A stretch of DNA of 21,140 nt from Pseudomonadota bacterium (lineage in GTDB: Bacteria > Desulfobacterota > Desulfarculia > Desulfarculales > JAHJDS01). The stretch is from NCBI GenBank assembly GCA_018812395.1, contig JAHJDS010000065.1, positions 1 through 21,140 on the forward strand. Direction: 5' to 3'. Positions within the stretch are counted from its first letter, which is position 1, and each line of letters starts with the position of its first letter. Below are positions 14,620 to 21,140 of this stretch, piece after piece. The position numbers and the translations under genes were made by a program. The notes under the pieces are model-generated. The model searched no databases. It worked only from the letters and a program-made list of their open reading frames with translations, and was not told where the DNA came from.

Positions 14620-15969
14620 TCAGGCCCGGCGCTTGAGACCGTAGCGGGCGATCCGCTTGCGCAGGGTGGGCCGGGACACGCCCAGGACCCGGGCCGTGGC
14701 GGTGATGTTCCAGTCGTGATTGAACAGGGCGTTGTGGATGTGCTCCTGCTCCACCTCGTCGAGGGTCCTGACCGTACCCGTCTCCGTGAGGGGCAACGAG
14801 GTTTCGGTCAGGGCCGTGGCCACCGCTTCCCCCAAGAGCACCGGGCCCCGCGACTCCAGGGCGGCCTTGATCAGCACGTTTTTCAGTTCGCGCACGTTGC
14901 CCGGCCAGGGATGGGCTTCCAGTCTGGCCAGGGCCTCCTCCTCTACCCGGTCCACCCGGGTCTGGAGATCGCGGTTGATCAGCCCCAGGAAATACTGCAC
15001 CAGTTGCGGGAGATCGCCGAGCCGGTGCCGCAGGGGCGGCACCTCGAGGCTGACCACTTTCAGTCGGAACAGGAGGTCCTGCCGGAAGCGGCCCTGCTGA
15101 ACCATCTCCCCCAGATTCTGGTTGGTGGCGGCGATGATCCGGGCCGGGGAGCGGAGCATCCGGGTGCCGCCCACCCGGGTGAACTCGCGATACTCCAGAA
15201 AGCGCAGCAGCTTTGATTGCAGCGGCAGGGCCAGGTCCCCCACCTCGTCGAAAAAGATGGTGCCCTGGCCGGCCAGCTCCAGACGGCCCTGTTTGGCCCG
15301 GACCGCCCCGGTAAAGGCCCCCCGTTCATGCCCGAACAACTCCGATTCCAACAAGCTGTGGACCAGGGTGGTGCAGTCGACGGTCACGAAGGGCTCGTCC
15401 TTTTGGGGCGAGGAGTCGTGAATCACCCGGGCGATGAGTTCCTTGCCGCAGCCGGTCTCGCCCCCGATCAACACCGTGGCCTGGTTGCGGGCCAACAGAC
15501 CGATCGTCTTGAAGATGGCGTTCATCTCGGGGGTGTCCCCGATGATCCGGCGGCTGGCGTCCCGCGGCCGCGGGGTGCTGACCACCGGCTCGTGGGACCG
15601 GGTGGCCGCCGCGATGTGCAGGGCCTTGCCGACGACCTCGTCTAGTTCCTGGGCCTTGAGCGGCTTCCGGATATAGTCATAGGCGCCCAGCCGCATGGCC
15701 TCGATGGTGGTTTCCATGTCGTGGAAGGCGGTGATCATGATCACCTTCACCTCGTGGTCCCGGCGGGTGATGCGGTGGAGCAGGTCCAGGCCGGAGATGT
15801 CGGGTAGTTTGATGTCCAGGATGATCACCTGCGGCGAACACTCCTCCCAGAGTCGCAGACATTCCTCGCCGTTGGCCGCGGCGAACACGGTCAGTCCCCG
15901 CTCGTGCAGGAACATCTCCAGGGACTCCCGCAGGGAGTCGTCGTCTTCCACGACCAGGATGTTGTCCAT
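14620..15969 (-). CDS. NtrC-family sigma-54-dependent response regulator
   Basis: DNA-binding response regulator of 449 residues. The receiver domain (1-120) has the acidic pair D9/D10, the phosphoacceptor D52, T80 and K102. The AAA+ domain has Walker A GETGCGKE at 170-177, the sigma-54 contact loop GAFTGA at 217-222 (intact) and Walker B GTIFFDEVGD at 236-245. A Fis-type helix-turn-helix lies at about 418-445 (ITATARVLGVSRPTLRKRI). It would bind an upstream site and use ATP to open a sigma-54 promoter when phosphorylated by the kinase encoded just upstream. Its ATG overlaps the kinase stop as TAATG. An alternative ATG nine bases earlier (MPVMDN) is possible. The most likely target is the -24/-12 promoter just downstream of it. 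Confidence 0.96.
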   Translation of the reverse strand: MDNILVVEDDDSLRESLEMFLHERGLTVFAAANGEECLRLWEECSPQVIILDIKLPDISGLDLLHRITRRDHEVKVIMITAFHDMETTIEAMRLGAYDYIRKPLKAQELDEVVGKALHIAAATRSHEPVVSTPRPRDASRRIIGDTPEMNAIFKTIGLLARNQATVLIGGETGCGKELIARVIHDSSPQKDEPFVTVDCTTLVHSLLESELFGHERGAFTGAVRAKQGRLELAGQGTIFFDEVGDLALPLQSKLLRFLEYREFTRVGGTRMLRSPARIIAATNQNLGEMVQQGRFRQDLLFRLKVVSLEVPPLRHRLGDLPQLVQYFLGLINRDLQTRVDRVEEEALARLEAHPWPGNVRELKNVLIKAALESRGPVLLGEAVATALTETSLPLTETGTVRTLDEVEQEHIHNALFNHDWNITATARVLGVSRPTLRKRIARYGLKRRA

Positions 15970-17567
15970 TACGGGCATGGCAGTCTGAGGATGAAGGTGG
16001 CTCCCAGTCCGGGACGGCCCTTGAGCGCCACGCTGCCGGAGTGGGCCTCCATGATGCGCTGGACGTTGCTCAGGCCCAGGCCGGTGCCCCGGCTCTTGTT
16101 GGTGTAAAACGGCGTGAACAGGTCCTCCCTGCGCCGGGGATCGATGCCGGCGCCGTTGTCGTGCACTCCCAGTTCGACCACCCGTGTCCCGTCGACCGGC
16201 CGGGTCCAGGTCCAGATGATGATCCGGCCGCCGGGTTGGAGCGCCTCCAGGGCGTTGAGCATCAGGTTGAGCAGGGCCTGCTCCATCTTGCCGAAGTCGG
16301 CCTGGACCAGGGGCAGTTTGGCGGGGTGACGCTGCCGGATGGTCACTCCGGCCTCGCCCGCCTTGGCCGCCAGCAGGTCCGCGCATTCCCGGGCCACTTC
16401 GGCCAGGCTGACCGGCGCCATCATGATGCTCAAGGGTCGGGCCATGTCCAGGAGCTGGCGCAGGATCGCCTCCAGGCGGGTCAGCTCCCGGACCGTGATC
16501 TCCAGCCGGCGGCGGTCGAATCCGTCCAGCCTCAGCCGGTCGTTGAGAATCATCATGTTCAGGGTGCAGGTGGCCAAGGGGTTGCGGATCTCGTGGGACA
16601 GCGAGGCGGCGATATGGCCCATATAGGCCTTTTTTTCGTGTTCCCTGATCTTGGCCTCCATGGCCACCCGCTGGGAGATGTCCCGGCAGATCCCGATCAT
16701 CACCGGGCCCTGGCCCAGATCGACGACCCGGTACTTCATCTCGGTGGGCGCCTCTTCCGGCGGACAACCGGCGCGGGTGTACTCGAGATGGGCGCCCGGC
16801 GAAGGTCTGAGCAGGGCGCCGCGCAGCGACTCCATCACCTCGGCCCGCCGGTCCGGGGTGACGAAATCGGAGAAGGGCCGACCCACCACCTCTCCCCGCA
16901 GGTCCTGGTGCATGCGGACAAAGGCCTGGTTGGCGAAGACGACCCGCTCGCCCTGGACGATCAGGTAACCGTCGTTGATCTCGTTGACCAGGGTCTTGTA
17001 CCGGCGCTCGCTCTCGGCCAGCTCGGCCGTGCGCACCTGGACTTTTCGTTCCAGGTTCTTGGCGTGACGGCGGATGGCCCGCTCGGCCATGTGCTGAAAG
17101 AAGTCCGAGAAACGGTGGATGGTGAAGGCCAGCAGGTCGTTGAGGGGACCGATGCTCTCGGCCAGCAGGCCGAACCGCTCCGACTCCTGGAGCGCCCTGA
17201 TGACGATCGTCCGGAACAACTCAAAGGCCTTCTGGACGTCGGACAGGAGGAAGCCCGCCTCGAGGCGCTTGGTGGTGATGTAATTGATGAACTGCTCGAG
17301 CAACTCCCCTTGTCCGCTTTCCAGGACCTGGAGGTTGGCCCGGAAGGCCATGGTCGCGGTCTGGAACAGTTCGCTGGTCAGGCGCCGGCGATAGGCCGGG
17401 GAGAGGGTGGACAGCCCGTCCACCCATTGGTCGATGATCTCGTCGTGGTGATCCTCGAGCCACTGGACGAATTCCAGGTGGAACTCGGAGACGGTCGCCG
17501 GGCGGGGGCCGACGGCCGAAGTTTCCTGGTCCGACTCTTGGCGGGCCGTCAGGGCGTGGTAGCTCAT
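15969..17567 (-). CDS. Soluble PAS-domain sensor histidine kinase
   Basis: Kinase partner of the following NtrC-type regulator, 532 residues. No transmembrane segment is visible, so it should sense a cytoplasmic signal. The order is an all-helical N-terminal domain (about 28-185, resembling RsbRD/RsbR N-terminal sensor domains from memory), a PAS domain (about 188-300) and a dimerisation domain with H-box SLSHEIRNPLA and phosphoacceptor H325. The catalytic ATPase domain follows, with N438 (MLNALEAL), G1 DNGAGI at 470-475, FTPFYTNK and G2 GTGLGLS. The ATG start has only a weak ribosome site. A sigma-70-like promoter lies about 140 bases upstream, so expression of the pair is probably constitutive and independent of the operon it controls. 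The signal is unknown; an intracellular acyl-CoA or redox cue fits the context (inference). Confidence 0.94.
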   Translation of the reverse strand: MSYHALTARQESDQETSAVGPRPATVSEFHLEFVQWLEDHHDEIIDQWVDGLSTLSPAYRRRLTSELFQTATMAFRANLQVLESGQGELLEQFINYITTKRLEAGFLLSDVQKAFELFRTIVIRALQESERFGLLAESIGPLNDLLAFTIHRFSDFFQHMAERAIRRHAKNLERKVQVRTAELAESERRYKTLVNEINDGYLIVQGERVVFANQAFVRMHQDLRGEVVGRPFSDFVTPDRRAEVMESLRGALLRPSPGAHLEYTRAGCPPEEAPTEMKYRVVDLGQGPVMIGICRDISQRVAMEAKIREHEKKAYMGHIAASLSHEIRNPLATCTLNMMILNDRLRLDGFDRRRLEITVRELTRLEAILRQLLDMARPLSIMMAPVSLAEVARECADLLAAKAGEAGVTIRQRHPAKLPLVQADFGKMEQALLNLMLNALEALQPGGRIIIWTWTRPVDGTRVVELGVHDNGAGIDPRRREDLFTPFYTNKSRGTGLGLSNVQRIMEAHSGSVALKGRPGLGATFILRLPCP

Positions 17568-17712
17568 CTGAGACCCCAGACCGGATGGACCGACGCCCGG
17601 ACCCCGCCCTCGGCGAGGCTGATTTCCCGGACCGCTCCTTGGGATTGATCCTCGGCCGGCACGTGCGGTTTCCCCCTACCCCCTTGTCATGTGGCCGACG
17701 ATAATAACGATG

Positions 17713-17741
17713 AATATAACAGGTTTGCCCCCCCGGGTAAA
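17713..17741 (-). promoter_or_regulatory. Sigma-70-type promoter of the kinase/regulator operon
   Basis: On the minus strand, TTTACC (4 of 6 to the -35 consensus) is followed after 17 bases by TATATT (5 of 6 to the -10), preceded by an extended -10 TGT. It lies in the only clearly AT-rich patch of the area. The start would be near 17706, giving a leader of about 140 bases before the kinase ATG. Confidence 0.6.
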
Positions 17742-17758
17742 GGGGAACCTTGGCCGAC

Positions 17759-17794
17759 AAAAGGAAAACCCGCGGCCGGAATGACCTCGGCCGC
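17759..17794 (-). terminator. Intrinsic terminator after the small exported protein gene
   Basis: On the minus strand, GCGGCCG (17794-17788), a nine-base loop and CGGCCGC (17778-17772) form a seven-pair GC-only stem. It is followed by GGGTTTTCCTTTT. It separates the exported-protein gene (stop at 17849) from the promoter of the histidine kinase. The rest of the 17568-17848 gap holds a GC-rich stretch without further recognisable signals. Confidence 0.6.
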
Positions 17795-17848
17795 CTCCTC
17801 GGGGAGAGGGCCCGGAGGGGCGCATCCCCGAGGGCCGGCCGGCCCCCC

Positions 17849-18217
17849 TCAGAACTTGACCAGGATCGAGTTGCCGGTGCGCAGGTTGACCATCTCCAGC
17901 AGACCGCGATTACCGGGCAGGACGCCCACCAGGGTGACGACCACCACGTCGCCCTGACGGACATCCTCGGCCTTGAACCTTTGCTTGTACCCGTCCCGGC
18001 TGACGATCCGGGCCTTGAAGCTGACCCCGGTCCGGATGGACTCCGGCGGGGCCAGGGGCCTCAGGCCGGCGCGGCGGCACCAGGCGCCCAGGTTGTCGTC
18101 GTCCGGGCCGGCCAGGACGCGGGGGACCGTCCCCGGCGTGGCCAGGGCCGCCGTCAGCAGCCCGGCGACGATCAGCCGGGCCGCCCCGCCCCACCCCCGG
18201 GCGGTTCCTGTCGCCAT
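17849..18217 (-). CDS. Small exported protein of unknown function
   Basis: A protein of 122 residues not recognised as a known family. The ATG is chosen because GGGGAG lies eight bases before it; the frame extends further upstream without a better start. The N-terminus has an Arg, then a hydrophobic stretch (about residues 14-27, LIVAGLLTAALA) and a likely signal-peptidase site near VLAG at about residue 37, so it is probably exported. The mature part has one cysteine (in GAWCRRAG) and a C-terminal half of alternating hydrophobic residues (EDVRQGDVVVVTLVGVLPG, then MVNLRTGNSILVKF), suggesting a small beta-barrel or OB/SH3-like fold (inference). It is divergent from corA, with its own promoter and terminator, so it is a single-gene unit. 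Confidence 0.75.
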   Translation of the reverse strand: MATGTARGWGGAARLIVAGLLTAALATPGTVPRVLAGPDDDNLGAWCRRAGLRPLAPPESIRTGVSFKARIVSRDGYKQRFKAEDVRQGDVVVVTLVGVLPGNRGLLEMVNLRTGNSILVKF

Positions 18218-18244
18218 TTTCTTTGCTCCCCGTAGGCCATTTGA

Positions 18245-18273
18245 GGTAAACACAGGGTAAAACCGCTTGTCAA
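18245..18273 (-). promoter_or_regulatory. Putative promoter of the small exported protein gene
   Basis: The minus strand has a perfect -35 TTGACA (18273-18268). After 17 bases comes TTTACC (18250-18245), a weak -10 with 3 of 6 matches. The predicted start near 18238 leaves about 20 bases of leader, including the ribosome site. No equally good plus-strand promoter for corA is evident in the 119-base divergent gap. Confidence 0.5.
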
Positions 18274-18336
18274 GGCGCACCGGCCGCGGCCGGGGGCCGC
18301 CGCCCGAGAGGGTGGACACCAACAGGAGGACGACCG

Positions 18337-19398
18337 ATGATTGACACCGTCAGCACCGTCTCCGAAAAGGCGGCCCTGCCGCCCGGGACGCTGGTTCACG
18401 TGGGCGAGATCCTGGTCGATCATACCCGGGTGACGATGATCGATTACAATCCCGAGGGATACGAGGTGGTCGAGGACCCGTCGGACGACCGTCTGGCCCA
18501 GGCCGCCGACAATGGGACGGTGAGCTGGATCAGGGTCGTCGGCCTGCACGAGGTCGAGGTGACCCGGCGGCTCGGCGAACGGTTCGATCTCCACTCCCTG
18601 GTCCTGGAGGACATTCTCAACACCCAGCACCGCCCCAAGGTCGACGAATACCCCGGCTACCTGTTCCTGGTGTTCAAGACCTTTGCCTGGGAAGACGGGG
18701 AGACGTTGCGGGCCAGACAGATCAGTCTGGTTCTGGGGCAGGGCTACGTCGTGTCCTTCGAGGAGGGGCCGGACTCGGCCCTGGACGCCATCCAGGAACG
18801 CATCGCCCGGGGCCGGGGCCGCATCCGCCGGATGGGAGCCGATTATCTGGCCTACGCCCTACTCGACACGGCCATGGACGGCTTCTTCGGGGTCCTGGAG
18901 AGGTTCGGCGAGCGGATCGAGGAGGTCGAGGAAGAGGTCCTCGAGCACCCGGGACCGCGGACCGTGGCCGCCATCCACCAGGTCAAACGCCAGTCCCTGT
19001 CCCTGCGGCGGGCCGTCTGGCCGCTCCGGGAAGTGATCGGACTGCTCCAGCGCGGCGAGTCCGAACTGGTCGGCGACAACACCCGGATTTATTTCCGGGA
19101 CGTCTACGATCACACCATCCAGATCATGGACTCGATCGAGTCCTTGCGGGACATCATGGCCGGCCTGCTCGACGTGCATCTCTCCAGCGTCAGCAACCGC
19201 CTCAACCAGATCATGAAGGTCCTGACCATCATCGCCACCATCTTCATCCCGCTGACCTTTGTCACCGGCTTCTACGGCATGAACTTCAAGCACATGCCCG
19301 AACTCGAATGGAAGTGGGCCTATCCGGTGGTGGTCGGGATCATGGCCGGCGCGGCGGCGCTGATGCTGGCCATGTTCCGGCGACGGAAGTGGATGTAG
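18337..19398 (+). CDS. corA: CorA-type magnesium/cobalt channel
   Basis: Pentameric inner-membrane divalent cation channel (Mg2+, Co2+, possibly Ni2+), 353 residues, matching the roughly 350-residue length of CorA proteins. A large acidic cytoplasmic domain, about residues 1-290, ends in the long stalk helix. Two C-terminal membrane helices follow (about 293-313 and 329-347). The signature GMN is at 314-316, in TGFYGMNF, with the loop carrying MPEL after it as in canonical family members. The ATG start has a clear AGGAGG ribosome site. It is a single gene, divergent from the small exported protein and convergent with the CNNM/CBS protein; this pairing of two cation-related genes may be functional or accidental. 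Confidence 0.96.
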   Translation: MIDTVSTVSEKAALPPGTLVHVGEILVDHTRVTMIDYNPEGYEVVEDPSDDRLAQAADNGTVSWIRVVGLHEVEVTRRLGERFDLHSLVLEDILNTQHRPKVDEYPGYLFLVFKTFAWEDGETLRARQISLVLGQGYVVSFEEGPDSALDAIQERIARGRGRIRRMGADYLAYALLDTAMDGFFGVLERFGERIEEVEEEVLEHPGPRTVAAIHQVKRQSLSLRRAVWPLREVIGLLQRGESELVGDNTRIYFRDVYDHTIQIMDSIESLRDIMAGLLDVHLSSVSNRLNQIMKVLTIIATIFIPLTFVTGFYGMNFKHMPELEWKWAYPVVVGIMAGAAALMLAMFRRRKWM

Positions 19399-19455
19399 TC
19401 GGCGGCCTTTGGCCCTGGTCGGACGCCTCCAAAAAAAGGGGACCGAGGTCGGGGT

Positions 19456-20517
19456 TCAACGAGATTCGTCTTGAGCCTGGTCCAGGACGGCCCGACCCCG
19501 ACGTCGGGCCACCTCCTGAAGGTCCACGGCCACGTCCTTTTCATCCACGATCTCGTGCCCCAGAAGGGACTCCAGCACGTCCTCGAGGGTGACCAGGCCC
19601 CGGATGGAGCCGTACTCGTCGATGACGACGTAGATGTGTTCCCGGCGTTTCAGCAAGGCCTCCAAAAGGGCGAGCACATTGGTCTGGTCGACCACGAACC
19701 GGATCGGCTTGGCCATTTCGGCCAGCGGCCGGTCCAGATCGGCAGGGGCGGCCTGCATGATTTCGGGCTTGAGGACGTAGCCGACCACCTCGTCCGGATC
19801 GCCCACCCACACCGGCACTCGGGTGAAGGCCCAGGGGGGGGCCATTGCCTGGGCCTGACCCACACTCAGCGATCCGTCCACGGTTTCCATGACCGTCCGG
19901 GGCGTCATGATTTCCCGGGCCGTTTTCTCCTCCAGGCCGATGATGTTGTCGATCAGGGCGTGCTCGAAGCGGCTGATCTCTCCGCCGCGGGCGCCCAGTT
20001 TGGCCGCGGCCAGGATTTCGTCTTCGCTGATCAGGGGCGTCCGCCCGATGTCCTTGCTGATCAGTGAAGTTATCATCTGGGTCATCCAGATCACCGGCAG
20101 GAGCAGGATTTCCAGCGCCTTGAGCCCCCAGACCGACAGGGGCCACAGAACACGCCAGTGGACCGCGCCCACGGTCTTGGGGATGATCTCGGTGAAAATC
20201 AGAATGGCCAGGGTGAAGGCCAGGGAGAAGATCCACAGTGACCCCGCCCCCCACAGTTCGCCGGCCGCCCAGCCGGCCAGGGCGGCACCGATGGTGTGGG
20301 CCAGGGTGTTGAGGATCAAAATGGCCGACAGGGGGCGGTCCATTCGTTCCTTGTATCGGCGCATGATGCCGGCCGATCGGGCGGCCAGCCCCTCGCCCTT
20401 GGCCTGGGCGGCCTCCAGGGCGATGACCCTGGTCGCGAACAGGACCGCCTCCAGCAACGAGCAGAGGGTGGAAAAGACGAGCGAAATGCCGACGGCGACG
20501 ATAAGCGTGGTGACCAT
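19456..20517 (-). CDS. CNNM/CBS-domain membrane protein (HlyC/CorC-like), lacking the C-terminal CorC domain
   Basis: Membrane protein of 353 residues with a DUF21/CNNM domain (about 1-185, several helices, motif FTEIIPKTVG at 108-117). A tandem CBS pair follows: the first begins at REIMTPRTVM (201-210), the second around 266-325 with VIDEYGSIRGLVTLEDVLE at 298-316. Family members are usually about 420 or more residues because of a C-terminal CorC/HlyC transporter-associated domain. Here the protein stops about 30 residues after the second CBS, so that domain is absent. The family is linked to Mg2+ or Co2+ efflux and is often mis-annotated as haemolysin. The ATG start has TGGAG upstream and a good promoter. 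It is convergent with corA across a 57-base gap. Confidence 0.92.
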   Translation of the reverse strand: MVTTLIVAVGISLVFSTLCSLLEAVLFATRVIALEAAQAKGEGLAARSAGIMRRYKERMDRPLSAILILNTLAHTIGAALAGWAAGELWGAGSLWIFSLAFTLAILIFTEIIPKTVGAVHWRVLWPLSVWGLKALEILLLPVIWMTQMITSLISKDIGRTPLISEDEILAAAKLGARGGEISRFEHALIDNIIGLEEKTAREIMTPRTVMETVDGSLSVGQAQAMAPPWAFTRVPVWVGDPDEVVGYVLKPEIMQAAPADLDRPLAEMAKPIRFVVDQTNVLALLEALLKRREHIYVVIDEYGSIRGLVTLEDVLESLLGHEIVDEKDVAVDLQEVARRRGRAVLDQAQDESR

Positions 20518-20565
20518 TGCGGCTCCAGACTGTGGGGTTCGACCCTCCGGGGCGGATATGGACCC

Positions 20566-20594
20566 AGTTTAGGTCGTAATCCAGCGGCGGTCAA
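20566..20594 (-). promoter_or_regulatory. Sigma-70-type promoter of the CNNM/CBS gene
   Basis: On the minus strand, TTGACC (20594-20589, 5 of 6) is followed after 17 bases by TAAACT (20571-20566, 4 of 6). The start would be near 20559, about 42 bases before the ATG. Confidence 0.6.
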
Positions 20595-20607
20595 CGCACC
20601 GGGACGC

Positions 20608-20641
20608 TTGTCAGGGTGACGGGTGATGGGTTATTTATTAA
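20608..20641 (+). promoter_or_regulatory. Possible promoter of the rhomboid gene
   Basis: TTGTCA (20608-20613, 5 of 6 to the -35 consensus) is followed by an AT-rich stretch TTATTTATTAA starting 17 bases later, the only AT-rich patch in this divergent gap. No single hexamer in it is a good -10 at ideal spacing (TATTTA at 18 bases is the best placed), so the call is tentative. Confidence 0.3.
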
Positions 20642-20710
20642 AGAGATCGGTCGTCGGCCCGGGAGCCGGCGGGCTCGTGTTTGGGAGATCACCCTCGAGG
20701 GGGCGCCGCG

Positions 20711-21140
20711 GTGCGGGAAAAACTGGTGGAGAATGTGCAGATCGCCTTGCTGGCCCTGGCCGTCGTCTGGGCGGTGTTCGCGGCCGACTGGCTGCTGAGT
20801 CTGAATCTGTTTCAGAGCGCCGGGATCAAGCCCCGCCGACTGGTCGGGCTGTGGGGCATCCCCTGCGCCCCGTTTCTGCACGCCGGGTGGTGGCACATCC
20901 TGTCCAACAGCCTGCCGCTGGTGGTGTTGCTGTTCGTGTCCCTGACGTTCTCGCGGCGGCTGACCGTCCGGGCCCTGGTGGCTATCATCGTCGTCGGCGG
21001 CGGGCTGGTCTGGATCTTCGGCCGGACCGGGGTCCACGCCGGGGCCAGCGGGGTCATCTTCGGCCTGATCGGTTTTCTGATGGGGGCCGGTGTCTTTCGC
21101 CGGTCGTGGCGGGCCCTCATCGTGGCGGTGGTGGTCCTCC
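20711..21140 (+). CDS. Rhomboid-family intramembrane serine protease, 3' end cut by window edge
   Basis: The first 143 residues of a rhomboid protease, which cleaves transmembrane helices inside the inner membrane. The GTG start is chosen for the GAGGGGG ribosome site seven bases upstream; an in-frame stop lies at 20639. The first hydrophobic helix is at about 9-25. The motif HAGWWHILSN contains the H62-x-x-x-N66 pattern of the oxyanion region. VHAGASG at 108-114 carries the nucleophile S113 in the family GxSG motif. The second catalytic histidine should lie beyond the window. A normal six-helix rhomboid is about 200 residues, so roughly two-thirds is seen. It is divergent from the CNNM/CBS gene. 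Confidence 0.85.
   Translation, partial: MREKLVENVQIALLALAVVWAVFAADWLLSLNLFQSAGIKPRRLVGLWGIPCAPFLHAGWWHILSNSLPLVVLLFVSLTFSRRLTVRALVAIIVVGGGLVWIFGRTGVHAGASGVIFGLIGFLMGAGVFRRSWRALIVAVVVL

Noticed and set aside
19399..19455. Seven-A tract (19431-19437) between corA and the CNNM gene as an intrinsic terminator for the minus strand
   Set aside because: The T7 run is present on the minus strand, but I find no stem longer than four pairs just before it, so a terminator cannot be supported. No hairpin with a T-run follows corA on the plus strand either.
1..21140. tRNA, rRNA, CRISPR arrays, insertion sequences or phage genes
   Set aside because: None was seen. There are no regularly spaced repeats, no transposase-like or integrase-like proteins and no cloverleaf-like stretch in the intergenic gaps, all of which are under 300 bases.

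Overview
This 21 kb, very GC-rich window comes from a Gram-negative bacterium. The gene content suggests an anaerobic member of the Desulfobacterota (the former delta-proteobacteria). The grounds are duplicated Liv-type ABC importer clusters interleaved with acyl-CoA ligase genes, a CGGC-family cysteine-rich protein, and a sigma-54 two-component regulator. The taxonomic assignment is an inference; no rRNA or other marker gene is present. Coding density is about 95 percent and no gap without a gene exceeds 300 bases.

Layout. (1) 1-5106, plus strand: the end of a first importer operon, livG (cut by the window edge), livF, an AMP-forming acyl-CoA ligase, livM and livH. No substrate-binding protein is visible in this part. 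(2) 5125-5161: a strong hairpin with T-rich flanks on both sides, which separates the two convergent operons. (3) 14437 down to 5199, minus strand: a second, complete eight-gene operon in the order livG, acyl-CoA ligase, livH, livM, livK-type binding protein, livF, a benzoate-CoA-ligase-like protein and a CGGC-domain protein. A near-perfect -24/-12 sigma-54 promoter lies just upstream of livG. (4) 17567-14620, minus strand: a soluble PAS histidine kinase and an NtrC-type sigma-54 response regulator, directly upstream of that promoter. (5) 17849-21140: housekeeping-type envelope genes. These are a small exported protein of unknown function, a CorA magnesium channel, a CNNM/CBS membrane protein, and the start of a rhomboid protease.

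How the genes may work together (inference). The importers probably bring in organic acids such as fatty, dicarboxylic or aromatic acids rather than amino acids, because each operon carries its own acyl-CoA ligase to trap the substrate as a CoA thioester. The kinase/regulator pair would sense the substrate or metabolic state and switch on the second operon through sigma-54.

The most unusual item is the benzoate-CoA-ligase homologue at 5717-7303. It is full length and in frame, but it has lost the ATP-binding P-loop signature and the C-terminal catalytic lysine. It keeps the hinge motif and residues that resemble the aromatic-acid pocket, so it looks like a pseudoenzyme or a re-purposed family member. 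Other points of interest are a matching basic/aromatic C-terminal tail on both LivF proteins (with a related tail on one ligase), a dyad placed like an enhancer upstream of the sigma-54 promoter, and a stem-loop between livK and livF.
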